Of a DNA stretch of 64,000 nucleotides, positions 11,494-22,363 are shown piece after piece (the first letter of the stretch is position 1; each line of letters opens with the position of its first letter). Made by a program: the position numbers and the translations under genes. A model generated the notes under the pieces. The model was not told where the DNA came from and ran no database searches. It saw only the letters and a list, made by a program, of their open reading frames with translations. This DNA comes from Alectoria sarmentosa (Eukaryota; Ascomycota; Lecanoromycetes; Lecanorales; Parmeliaceae): positions 1 to 64,000 of the forward strand of contig WOGZ01000099.1 of assembly GCA_009733775.1 (NCBI GenBank), given 5' to 3'.

Positions 11494-11605
11494 GTTGCTA
11501 AAGCTCCTTATGTAATGCAAAAGGGCTGAGTGTTGCTAAATCTCCTTACTTAATGCAAAAGGGCTGAAGTTGCTAAACCTCCTTATGTAATGCAAAAGGT
11601 CTGAG
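11494..11605. repeat. Three tandem copies of a 37-38 bp repeat
   Basis: Copies start at 11494, 11532 and 11569, each opening GTTGCTAAA and containing TAATGCAAAAGG near its end. They differ at a few positions. A partial, diverged copy may precede them near 11466-11480. Confidence 0.8.
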
Positions 11606-11902
11606 TACGAGTACTGAGACTATGGTCAACGGATACGAGAGCAAGAGAGGAGAGCAAGAGAGGTGACGGAGCCTTGGTTGGACGCTGGCAGTCTTTGAAA
11701 TAAATGGCTACCCTAAGTATCTACGAATCCCATTGCCGTTCTTTCTCTCCACCTAGGTAGGCCGTTTGATGATTGACCTTTCTCTCCACCTAGGCCGTTT
11801 GATGATCGACCTTTTATTAACTTTCCAAGACCTCTGATGGTTGCGCTTTCCATTTCGCAGCACCATCGAAAACTTGCTCCTCTAACAAGACTTGGTATCT
11901 AT

Positions 11903-13662
11903 CTACCGGCGGCTCCACCACAAGCGTCCGAACCCTCGCTCCTGCAGCTCGCGTTTGGCCGCTCCGTCCATGACCCCTTCACTTTCACTGGCGGAGCTGC
12001 CGCTACTGAACTGTTTGGCCCTGGATCCATTGCCAACCAACTTGAGCAGCAACGTCATGACGAATGCACTCAGTATAGACAAGAAGAGAATCCCAACCAT
12101 GACCAGAGTGCTTTTTCGATATTGTTTCCTACCAGGCTTGCTGTCTGCCGGCCAGCCGGTAAAGAGGGCATAGGTCGTCAGGATGGATCCCAGGTTCCCC
12201 AGTCCAGATACCAGGGCGGAAGCGGCTGCGACGCCAACTTCGCCATGACGGGGCTGGAAGATCTCGGTGGTCCAAGTCATGGTGATGGGGACCGTGGGAC
12301 CGAGTCCGAAGCCTACCATCAGCAGGCCGCCGTATCGTGGCCAGGGGTTGGCTTCGCTACCTCCGTACGTGGTTAGGAGGAGGCCTGCGATCTGTATGCA
12401 GACGGGTACGCTGAAAAACAAAGCACGGTGGTGGTGGAAGCGGTCAGAGAAGGGCGTCACCAGCAAGATTGCGATGAGATCCATCTTTATTGGATTTGTC
12501 AGAATACTTCTACCCGAATCAGAGTCATGACTTACTATCCAAATGGGTGCGGTAAGCAGACTCAGATCGATGCTGGTAAGACTGGAATTCGTGGACTGGA
12601 TGATGACCGTGGCATAGTTCTGCACGCCAATTCCGACACCAACTACGCCGAAGTACATGAGCAGAAGCGGCCATACCCGCCAGTCGATGACTACATGCCA
12701 CAGATCCTTCATGCCCCAGCGAGATCGATGGTAGACCCGGGTCAGATCACGGTAATGGATCAACGCATCCTCGCCTGTCAAAGCGGGCTTGCTTTGCGGG
12801 ATCCATTTGTGCCAGCCAGTACGATCTGGGATTTCTCCAGGTGGCAAAGGCCGGTCTGGGAGCCACCACAGCAGGCTGAAACCCACCAGAATGCCCACTA
12901 AACCATAGAGCAGGAACATCCACTGGAAGCCGACAAGACCCCCTAGACCATCCATCTTCTGAAATCCGGCCGATACCAGACCAACTACGGCGGCTGAGAC
13001 CTGCGCGGCAGTGAAGTACTGACCAATTCGCTTCCCGGTGCGAGACGGGGGGTAGAAGAGGGTTAGATAATAGGCCATGCCGGGCCACATTCCGGCGATT
13101 ACGATACCGAGTAGCAACCGGAGAAGATACAAGCTCCAGGCAGCTTTCATCGCAGCCATACAGCTTCCGATGATGCCGACACCGATCACAATCCGGCTCA
13201 TCCAAACGCGGGGGCTCAACCTCGTCATGATGAGATTGGATGGAAAGTCGAAAATGACATAGCAGACGTAGAAGAGCGCGAGACCGGTAGATACTTGCTT
13301 CGGGGTCAAATGCAGCACTTCCTCCAGATCATGATGCTGGGCCTCATTCATAGTCTGCGAGAGACCGACATTGGATCTGATGGCCGAGCACAGGAAATAG
13401 AGCACCCAGAAAGCTGCGAGCGGTCAGTTCGGCTCGGGTCAGAAGGCTCGGGTTGAAACATGCCTGGGATAATCCGGTGGTCGAGTTTCCTGGTTGCGAG
13501 AATGAATGATGATTGATTTTTCAGCATCTGTCTTGGCCTTCGCAAAGCTCACCTGTAGACCCTCTCAATCCTTTCGATATCGGTAGTCTCGACCCCGGCC
13601 TCGGGATCCTCCCCCACCAAGCCTGACGGAAGCTGCCCTACCGTGGGCGCTTTCTCCTCCAT
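11903..13662 (-). CDS. MFS transporter, anion:cation symporter (allantoate permease-like) family
   Basis: Four exons (13662-13553, 13489-13464, 13413-12536, 12484-11903) give 531 residues. The N-terminus has the typical ERIERVYRKLDHRIIP stretch, then about twelve hydrophobic segments beginning AFWVLYFLC. Loop 2-3 carries DFPSNLIMTRLSPRVWMSR, typical of the Dal5/Tna1-like ACS family. Intron 2 (13463-13414) uses a GC-AG boundary; no GT donor there preserves the conserved RIIPAFW junction. Intron 3 (12535-12485) is in frame. It should sit in the plasma membrane. Next to an isocyanide/NRPS-like gene set it may export the product or import a precursor; families of this type usually import small carboxylates or vitamins, so direction is uncertain. 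Confidence 0.9.
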
Positions 13663-14735
13663 CTTTGGTTTGAGCGAAAATCTTTTCAAGTATAATTTGG
13701 GATTTTGCAAATTCCCGCATAGAGCAAACGATCAGTCTCACCCAAAAATTAACAAGGATGCAGAGGAGAGGGTCAGTACTCTATCGACTCGACTGCCCCG
13801 CCGTCAAAACCACTGCATAATCATATGCACCACGCACGAATTTGTCTAAGCGGTCGAAACAAAAAAGTGAGCTAAATAAAAGGATTTTCATGGCGATACC
13901 GGAGACTGGTGGGGACGGAAAACCGTTGAGCTGCGGGGAAGTCACTACCGCTGGTGCCGCTCTGAAGATGGTTGGCTGCGCAATTCTTCCGCAGTCCGCA
14001 ATCATAGGACAAGAGCCCATGGTGTATTGTACGTACTTACGTATGAGTGCTGAGGCTTCCCATTGAAGGTTCTTGATTTCGGATATCGTGATCGGGATTG
14101 ATCTCGAGGGAGGAAGGGATGGAACTGCTGATGGCCGAGCACGGTGTTGAGACAGGGCAGGAATAGCCGGGAGAAGACACCCCGCCAAGGATTTTCTTGG
14201 CTTGGCCTTGGCGGCCGAGACGTCGCATCTAATGAAGGTGCTATCAACTTATCAAGTCAAGGTAAAATTCTACCGGTCACACTCTCAAGCTCTCAATCAT
14301 GCTTGTTTGTCTTTTTTATCAACCCTTCCCATCCTTTTGCTTTAGTTGCACTTCATCATGTCTCCCTTCTGGCTTTTAAAGGCTGAAGCGGTTGGAGCCT
14401 CAGTACAATGAAGACGGACGCTTTCCATGAACACCACGGGGTGGCGGAAGGTGGCTCGGGTGGCACACACATCACCTCCCTGTTCAGGTTACAGCCCGCA
14501 TATGCATATGGGCTATGCCAAAGAAGGTTACATATTGCTTGGTTTCGCCATGAGGGCGAGGCTGAGCTTCCATCAAGTTTCGCTTGACTTTGTCCCAAGC
14601 TTTCGCCTTCAACCTTCCTGTCAACGACCTGTCGGCATGTGCTAGTCATCCGCCGAATGACAGTTCGCTCTTGAGCTCTTTTGTTCTCAGCATGCTTCGT
14701 CCGCACATTGGCTCAGCTCCGTCATCTCTGGCAAA
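13663..14735. other. Intergenic region before the NLR pseudogene
   Basis: It is a divergent region holding the promoters of the transporter and of the former NLR gene. No frame inside has a recognisable domain or plausible splice partners. Nothing else stands out. Confidence 0.4.
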
Positions 14736-17700
14736 ATGGAGCCATTGTCTGCAGCAGCGAGCGTAATTGCGTGCTACCAGCTGGCATCGGAAGTTGGATG
14801 CCAATGCCTTCGCTATGTACGAGGTATCCGGCACGCTCAGAAGGATGGCGATCTCGTGGTCGCACAAATCCGCATGTTTCAGCTGTCTCTTCACCATTTA
14901 CAAGGAATGCTTGCAAATGAAACAAGGAACCCAAGAGGTGGCAGTCGCTTGAATTTCCTGCGTGATATCATGAACGGCAATTCTGCGTCTTTTGTGCTGT
15001 GTTCGAAGGAGCTAGAAGAGCTTCGGGCAAAGCTCGTCAAGGCGCAATCTGGTGGGAGCCTGAGAGAGGTATTCCACAAGTTCACGTGGCCATTGAAGCA
15101 GGAAGAAGTGGACAAAGCTGTAATGGCTCTCAACGGCTTCGCTGCCGCCATTGATAGAGGACTTGCCATTGATAGCAATGAGGTCGTACGAGAGATAGAC
15201 TCTACCACGAAAGACATCAACAGTACAACAAAGCAAATATTGATCTCTACGGAGAGCGCTGAAGCTCAGCAAAAGCAGAGGGACAAGCTCCTCAAAGATG
15301 AAGAAGAGCGGAAAAGGGCAGAAAAGATTAGAGGACAGATCCTAGATTGGCTGGCGCACCCCGATCCTTCAGAGATCCACAGTATTGCTTCTCGCGCTAG
15401 GAAATCTACCAAGACTGGTCGATGGTTCCTTGATGGGGCTGCCTTTAGAGCATTCGAAGAGACCCCTCGATCGGTCCTTTGGCTTCATGGAGACTCAGGC
15501 TGTGGAAAGTCCATACTTTGCTCTGCAATTATCGATGAGTTGCGGGCCGTTCGATTGGAAGAGCCGAGGATTCGATTGGCTTACTGGTATTTCTCTGTGA
15601 ACGATGCAAATCGAAGAAGCCTTCAGAACCTTGTGCGGGCTTTACTCACCCAATTGTGCCCAACTGCCGCAGCCCCACCTGCTCTTCTGAGACTTTGGGA
15701 CGCCAATAGGAATGGTAGAGAAGCTCCTCAAATTTCAGATTCAATTCAGACTCTAATTCAAGCGCTAATGGAAGTTTCGATGGAAGAAGCCCGTCCAGAT
15801 TTTCACATTATTATCGATGCTCTGGATGAGTCCAATGAAGCTGAACGTGCAGATATCATGGATATGCTCCGACGCATCATTTTGCTAGATATTGATATTC
15901 ATTTGCTTGTCATAAGTCGATCAAATACTGTTGGAGTCGAACAGGGCTTGCAAGATGTAGTCAAGCTGTTCAATGTCGTTATTGAGCGTCAACATGCAGA
16001 TGAAGATATACATACTCATATCACCGAGCGACTTCGAAATGATAAAGACCTTAACAAATGACCGACATATCTACGGAAGTAGATCGAGGAAGCTCTCGTG
16101 GCAAACGTCGCAGGCATTTTCCGATGAATTGACTGTCAGCTTCAAGCAATCCGCAGATGCAGGACGCCAAAAGAGCTAAAAACGGCTTTGACGTCACTTC
16201 CCAGAACTCTACGTGAAGTATATGTCAAAGAAGTGAAGAATGTTGAAGACCATGCAGTAGAAGATGTGAGGAAGCTTCTAGGATGGCTGACCTACCCACA
16301 ACGTCCGTAAGTACATCGTCTTGTCTTTCCCTTTCGATATACTAAGCGTAGAATCGTCCAGGCTGAGAATTGAGGAAGCAGCAGAAATGCTTGCCGTTGA
16401 TCTAGATTCAGATCCTCCTTGATTTGATGAGGGTAACCGAATGCCTCGCCCAAAGGATATCCTAACAATCTGCGAAAGTCTTGTCCGCATAAACGAGAAC
16501 CCTGAGGGTCGTGATAGCCTAAGCGAACGAGCTGAAGTTCAAACCCTGACCGCCGCACATGCATCTATTATAGATTTCCTCAAAGAAGAGCGCGTACAGA
16601 TCGGCTTAGAGCTAGAGGTTTCCTATACAAGTGCAACTGTGAATCTCGAAATGGTTGAGACTTGTCTGGTTATTTGCTCAATTTTGTCGAAAGAAAAGTG
16701 ATGCTGGATGACAACAATATCATGAACTATCCTCTTGCACGTCTTAGCGCCGAGCTCTGGGATGATTTCTACCGAGAAGTCGTAGCAAGTTCTGGAAAGT
16801 CAGAAGTGGATATGACGCGAGTCAATGCTCTAGTCATGAGGTTGTTCGCTTCTCGTGAAATTATGCTGAAGTGGATCCAGCTTTGCGACCCTGACCATGA
16901 TAGCTTCCGAGTGCATTTCAATATACGGATATCACACGTCAAACCTGTTACATATCACGCTGCATTGTTAGGCTTACCCGACATTATCAATCATCTTGTT
17001 GAATCTGGCCATTCTCTGAACGAGATGGCAGTCGGCGGTTACGGGACGCCTCTCATGGCTGCTTGCGTATATGGGAGAGAGAACATTGCCTCCATCCTTC
17101 TAGACAATGGGGCGGATCCAAATTTGCCTGGACCTCAGTACAGGGGACCAGCCGCAATTGAACAATACCACACAGGAATCGTCAAATTACTACTAAAAAC
17201 AAAAGGCGTGGACGTGAATGCTAGAAGATTTCCTCGTAAAAAGTCTGCAAGGATGGCCCGCTCTAAGCTAGTTATAGGTGTAAGTAATACGACGACCAAT
17301 GCAGTGGAAAATCGAACTGAACTGCGAGGAGCCATGAGTGGTAGGACGATCCGGGAAGATACTCATCAGGATAATGGCGATTCGACAAACGCAATACCTG
17401 GAGTCGAGGATGAGTTCTTTCCTCGTTGGTTGACTAAGAAGAATGCTGAAAGTTTAGTGTACATCGCTGCCAAATCTGATTCTTTGGAGATGGTGAATGC
17501 TCTGCTCGAGGCTGGGGCTGATCCCAACATTCAGGGAGGACTTGAGTGTACCGCGCTGCAAATCGCGTGTTGCGGCGGCAGTGCCGAAATAGTAGAAACT
17601 TTGCTTCAACACGGTGCAAACGTACATACATGTGGTGGGGAGGCTGGAAGTCCATTGCAAGCCGCATGCGCTTGCCCTAGCTTGCGAGTTGTTAGAATAC

Positions 17701-19625
17701 TACTTGGAGTATCCGTCGATGTCAATTACGTGGGTAAGAACTTTTCAGTTTGATCTTTGTTCGACGCAACTAATCTTTCGATCAGGGCATGGGGATCAAT
17801 CTGCATTGTATCTCGCATCAAATGCGCGGGATCTGGAAATGGTGGGCTTCTTACTTGATCAAGGAGCCAAAACGGATTTCTACGGCGGATTTTACGATAA
17901 TTCGCTGCAAGTTGCCTCAAAATATGGAGACAATGCGATGGTGCAAATCTTGCTCAATGCCGGCGTCGACTTCAACCGCAAAGGAGGACACTACGGAACA
18001 GCTCTGGTTGCGGCTTGCCGTTCTGGAAGTACTGGTGTAGCAGAAATTCTACTCAAGCATGATGCTGATCCTAACATCCAAGGCTGCTGGGTGTGTGACA
18101 ACGCTTTACAGACCGCATGTAAACGGGACAATGCAGATATTGTGCTTCTGTTGCTGGAATCTGAGGCGGACCCAAACCTTCGTGGCGGTCGGTATGGCAG
18201 TGCCCTTCACGCTGCCTTTTCCAAAGGGAACGAAATAATCATCAGGGCATTACTCACAAGAGACGCAGATATCAAATATAGGGGAGGTGAGTATTGCAGC
18301 GTCATTCAAGCCGCAGTCAAGAGTGAGAACGAAGCAGCAGTCAAGATCGCCTTGGAATGTGGCTTGTCCGCCAATGAGAAAGGCGGGTGGTTCACTTATC
18401 CATTGTTGCGAGCTACCGCCGTTGAATCCTGCCCGGACTCGATCGTAAGGCTTCTTCTAGATGAAGGGGCAGATCCAAACCTAGAACGTGAGGGCGACGA
18501 TTTCATAGATCGAACTTTTCGGACAGCTCTGCAGCATGCGACGTCCATCTCAAAGGCCAAAATGTTGCTGGACAGCGGCGCCCAGATAGACACGGTTTCG
18601 GGATGGCTTGGCACTGCTTTGCATGTCGCGATTGATGATGGAGGAAAACAGAAACATTCGATGATCAAATTTCTCGTGGAACGTGGCGCAGATGTCAACA
18701 AAGTTGCTGAGAATGTTGGTTCACCCCTCTGCTACACAGGCAGAAAAGCAGATTTCGATAGTGCGAGACTTCTCATCGAGGCTGGTGCTGATCTGGACTC
18801 GGTCGATACTATTGGCCACTCTGCGCTTCATTTGGCGATATGCAAACCAAAATCTGGCATGGAGCTTTTCGACTATTTTGTTGATCTTGGTGCTGATCCC
18901 TTGCTACTAGATCGCAGGGGGTGCAACGGTGTTCACTATGCGGCCCGTGCAAACAACCTTGGTGCTTTGACAAAGATCTTGGAGGGTAAGCCTGACGTTA
19001 ATGCCATTGATGGATTTGGCTGGACACCCCTTCACTGGGCAGCAGCAAGTAAGAGGAAATCGGCACAAGTCATCAAAGCATTGGTCGACCAGGGATGCAA
19101 CAAGGACTTGAAAGACAAGGCCGGGAGAACAGCGCTAGACCTAGCTACAATATTTGAGAATACCGAATCAGTCGCCATCTTGAACGACATGGACAACGAA
19201 TACACCGACCCCTCGAAGAACGGTGCCAGTACGGCCAAAGAGCCAATCTACTATGAATGCGACGGATGCGCCATCGTAAGAATCCCTTTCAAACTCGACT
19301 GTCGTCAAGCTGACAGACTTCTCTGCAGATACCCGACGCCTGTGGGCGGGAAAAATGGTACAAATGCACAATCTGTGACCGATTTTCCGATCTCTGCTTT
19401 CGATGTATTGTGGACAAGGATATCATACACGCCAGCGGCCATTCTTGGTCCGATCAAATTTCTACAAAAGTCAAATGGTCTGAATCGAGCTTTACTCCAC
19501 CCAACGGGGAGAACCCCGTTGAGGTTTCGGGATTGCTGGCTTGTGGAGTTGGGGTGGATTGGGGGTGGGGAGAGGGGGAGGGAGAGGGGGAAGGGGGGAT
19601 TGATGAGGGGATATGGGGAGAGTGA
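14736..19625 (+). pseudogene. Broken NACHT-ankyrin-ZZ NLR (STAND) gene
   Basis: Four exon-like segments (14736-16306, 16362-17733, 17786-19275, 19329-19625) keep splice phase and would total about 1576 residues. In order: a fungal STAND N-terminal helical domain (1-200), NACHT with Walker A GDSGCGKS (252-259) and Walker B HIIIDALDE (357-365), a helical linker, about 20 ankyrin-like repeats, and a C-terminal ZZ-type zinc finger split by the last intron. The frame is broken by TGA 16059-16061, TAG 16080-16082, TGA 16125-16127, TGA 16420-16422 and a one-base loss at 16670/16671. All breaks lie in the linker; NACHT and ankyrin parts are open. Intact relatives act as cytosolic sensors in fungal incompatibility or immunity. 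The first stop would leave an N-terminal-plus-NACHT protein of 441 residues. Confidence 0.85.
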
Positions 19626-20753
19626 TGAAAGGATTTGGGGAGAGAATTTGAGGAGGGGAATCAAGGAGGGGATATGGGGAAAGGATGAGAAAATGAGAGG
19701 ATGAAAGGATGAGATTTGATGAAAGGATGAAAGAATAAAAGGATGAGAGGAGAGGACATGAACCGGATAGAATGTTAGAACCGTCACGAAGATTCGAAAT
19801 CGAGGATCCCATTCCATTTCCCAAACGTCGAGAATTATTTCGATGTTGTCGTTCGTTTTTCGAAACCGATTTTTATTTATTTTATTTATTTATTCACAAA
19901 TAACGCTCGCTTTATACGTAATATACATACATTGCGAAGGATCCAACCTGATTTAACTTGACGAATGGATGGAAGATAGTCGACGAAATAGAGCCCGTGA
20001 CCGACCGAGCGGGTTGGGGTGAGGGGTGGGGTGGGATTGGAAGATGGATGGATGCTTGGATGCTTGATGAAGGGGGTGATGGATAAATGTTTGATGAATG
20101 GATGAATGGGGGGATGGATGAAAAGATAGACAGATGAATGGATGGATGGAGGGATGGATGGATGGATGCTTGGTGGATGGATGGATGGATGGATGGATGG
20201 ATGGAGGGATGGATGGATGAATGGATGAAGGGATGAATGAATGAATGAATGGATGAAGGGGTGGATGGATGGATGGATGGATGGATGGATGGATGGATGG
20301 ATGGATGGATAAATGAATGGATGGATGGATGCTTGGTGGAGGGGGGGCGATGGCGAGGGGTGTTTTCTGGTGGGGAGAGGTGGATGATGGGGAGAGGTGG
20401 GGATGGGAATGCTTCGTGGTCTATCAAGGGTGTCTATCTATACTGATCTATTGGACAGAAAGGCAGGAACGATTCCGTATATTTTCAAGAGGTAAAAGGA
20501 GGAAATAGGACGCCAGAGCCGGCATAGCCAAGAGTGGAAATTCCCTCCTGAGGCCCGACTCCCAAGATGCTTCAAAGATTATATTCGCCCCTTTATATCT
20601 CAATTCTAGTATTTAAAAGGCTTCGTTTGTGAGCTGATGATGCTGATGACATTGGTCTCAGCGCTAAAAAAGTACTGCTGTTGACCACCGATGTTGCGAC
20701 CATGACCGTGATGAAATGGTGAGTCCCCATGTATCGACTGTAGCCACTCCATT
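19626..20753. other. Repeat-rich intergenic region
   Basis: It lies between the NLR relic and the cytochrome b561 gene, with convergent 3' ends. Most of it is GA-rich imperfect repeat (about 19676-19760) and a GGAT satellite (20043-20337). An AT-rich TTTATT run lies at 19870-19895. The frames on both strands through the satellite are artefacts. Confidence 0.6.
20043..20337. repeat. GGAT tetranucleotide satellite, imperfect, about 295 bp
   Basis: GGAT units dominate, interrupted by ATGCTTGG, GAATGAAT and GAAGGG variants. The purest stretch is 20261-20310. One strand reads as Met-Asp-Gly-Trp repeats and the other as His-Pro-Ser-Ile repeats, which explains the long false frames. Confidence 0.9.
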
Positions 20754-22363
20754 TTATCCGCGATACGCCTCATAGCCGTTCAGGGCGATGTCTGACGACT
20801 GAGAAGAGCTGGCGCCGAAGGCGGAGCGCTGTTTTCTGGTGCCGAAGAAGACGACGAGGGCGGTGATGACCAAGATCGCGACGGCGACGATGGCGATGAC
20901 GATGGCGCCGGTCGTGGAGCCTGCGAGAACGAAGCCGCTGTTTCGGGGATTCGTGTCAGTTGGGGTTTGTGATTTGCGGACAGACAGGGAAGCGCTTGGC
21001 AGGGCGGGGGAAGGGGAAGGGGAGGAAGATGGGGAGCGAAATCAAGGGAGCTTACAGCACCGCGTTGACCATCCCGAGTACGACGACCAATCTTCCGGCC
21101 CAGAAATGCAAATGGGAGATGGCGGTCCGCTGTCCGAGCTTCTTGTAGTTGCGGTGGTGGGAGTAGCCGAGGTAGATCTGGGGGAGCAGCATGGCGACGG
21201 CAATGATGCCAAGGATCTGATGCGCCTGGTTGAAAGACTTGAATTCGGGATCGATGACGCTCAAGGCGATGGCGCAGAAGAAGCCAATGAGACAGATGGC
21301 GCTGGCGGCTACCTGGAGCATCCAGTGGAATTTGAACGAGCCGAACCACCGCAGAAGGATCACTCCGAAGGGGAACAGGAGGAGGAAGGAGCCGGCGAGA
21401 GCGATGGCGTGGACGACGACCAAAGCGGAGAAGGAGCTTGACAGTGCTTTGGTGTTGGTGCTGGATGTTCCGGAAATGTTGGGAGCGGTCGTCGCTGAGT
21501 CGGATTGGGCGGCCGTCATGTCTACGAAGAAGTTGCCTGCGAGGAACGGTTCAGTCATGACCGGCAAGAGTTGTCAATGGATCGCCCGGACATCACGGAC
21601 CGTAACTTGCGTGCTGGTTGAAAGTGACGGATCGGGAAGCAGACACCAAAGGTTGTCCCGGTCCAACCGCCCAGATCCATGGCTGCGTCTTCGAGGTTGT
21701 GTCTATAGAGCTACCCGAAGACCACGCGGTGCAATTGTAGCATATGACGTTAGCTGTCATGGTGGAGTTCTGGATGGTCGAAGATAGGACGGCAAGATTG
21801 ATGTCGTCGATGGCTTCCGGCGTGTTGTGACCGCTGGCATGAGGATGAATATGGTGACACAAGCTGATTCGAGGATCCAACTTACTGGGTAGTTCTGACG
21901 CTGACGGTGACACCTATTGGATTGGTTTGATTAATTTGGTGTCAGATGGGTCCCTGCGATCCGCCATACACGTACCACTATCTTCCCCAGACGCGTAGAT
22001 TACAAACATCAACGAACCGTCCATCCGAGTGCCTGAGCCGACGGCACCCCAGCCAGCAGCTTGAGGGGCCGACAGTTGAAAGAGAAGGTTTGTGGAAGAA
22101 GCATTCTGCGCAGTAGAGACGGCAAAGCCTATCTTGGAAGAGGAGTCGTAAAACTGCGCATCGGCGGCGAGGGCAAAAGTTGGCAAAACTGGGGCAAATC
22201 GAATCAGTTTCCTCTCTCTCTCTCTCTCTCTCTCTCTTCCCCCAACCAGCCATATCCATCCCGACCGTTGTAAGGAGGCTGGCTTACCGAGGAGATGTAG
22301 AAGGGTCAAAGTGAAATATAAAAACATGCGGCTGCATGCGCCAGAGGGGAGGGCATAGAGCAT
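20754..22363 (-). CDS. DOMON (CDH-cytochrome-like) plus cytochrome b561 membrane protein
   Basis: Six exons (22363-22288, 22188-21976, 21913-21886, 21833-21607, 21536-21056, 20937-20754) join to 402 residues. A hydrophobic leader across intron 1 (MFLYFTL...FALAADA) reads as a signal peptide; a second ATG at 22327 would also fit. Residues about 35-190 form a DOMON/cellobiose-dehydrogenase-type haem domain. Five hydrophobic helices follow, with His in VVVHAIAL, FKFHWML, FNQAHQIL and HLHFWAG as likely haem b ligands, then a Gly-rich last membrane segment and a short tail. Such proteins pass electrons across the plasma membrane, probably from cytosolic ascorbate-like donors to extracellular acceptors or iron. 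Intron 1 contains a CT microsatellite. The architecture is confident; the acceptor is unknown. Confidence 0.88.
22211..22238. repeat. (CT)n microsatellite inside intron 1 of the cytochrome b561 gene
   Basis: About 13 CT units lie on the + strand, GA on the coding strand, wholly within intron 1 (22189-22287). Confidence 0.85.

Larger units (their letters stand above)
10734..11902. other. Convergent intergenic region with simple and tandem repeats
   Basis: It lies between the 3' ends of the reductase and the transporter genes, so it should hold both terminators. It contains a TAAG-type microsatellite, a GTGC run, a 37-38 bp tandem repeat and a direct repeat around 11746-11816 built on CCTAGG...CCGTTTGATGAT. 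No gene is supported. Confidence 0.5.

Noticed and set aside
16059..16422. Three TGA codons, at least two at expected Trp positions, suggesting a nuclear code in which UGA is Trp
   Set aside because: Other genes in the window end in TGA and use TGG for Trp, a TAG is also present, and a frameshift follows. Ordinary pseudogene decay is simpler.
19912..20427. Long frames of His-Pro-Ser-Ile or Met-Asp-Gly-Trp repeats on both strands
   Set aside because: They are translations of the GGAT satellite with no sequence outside the repeat that looks coding.
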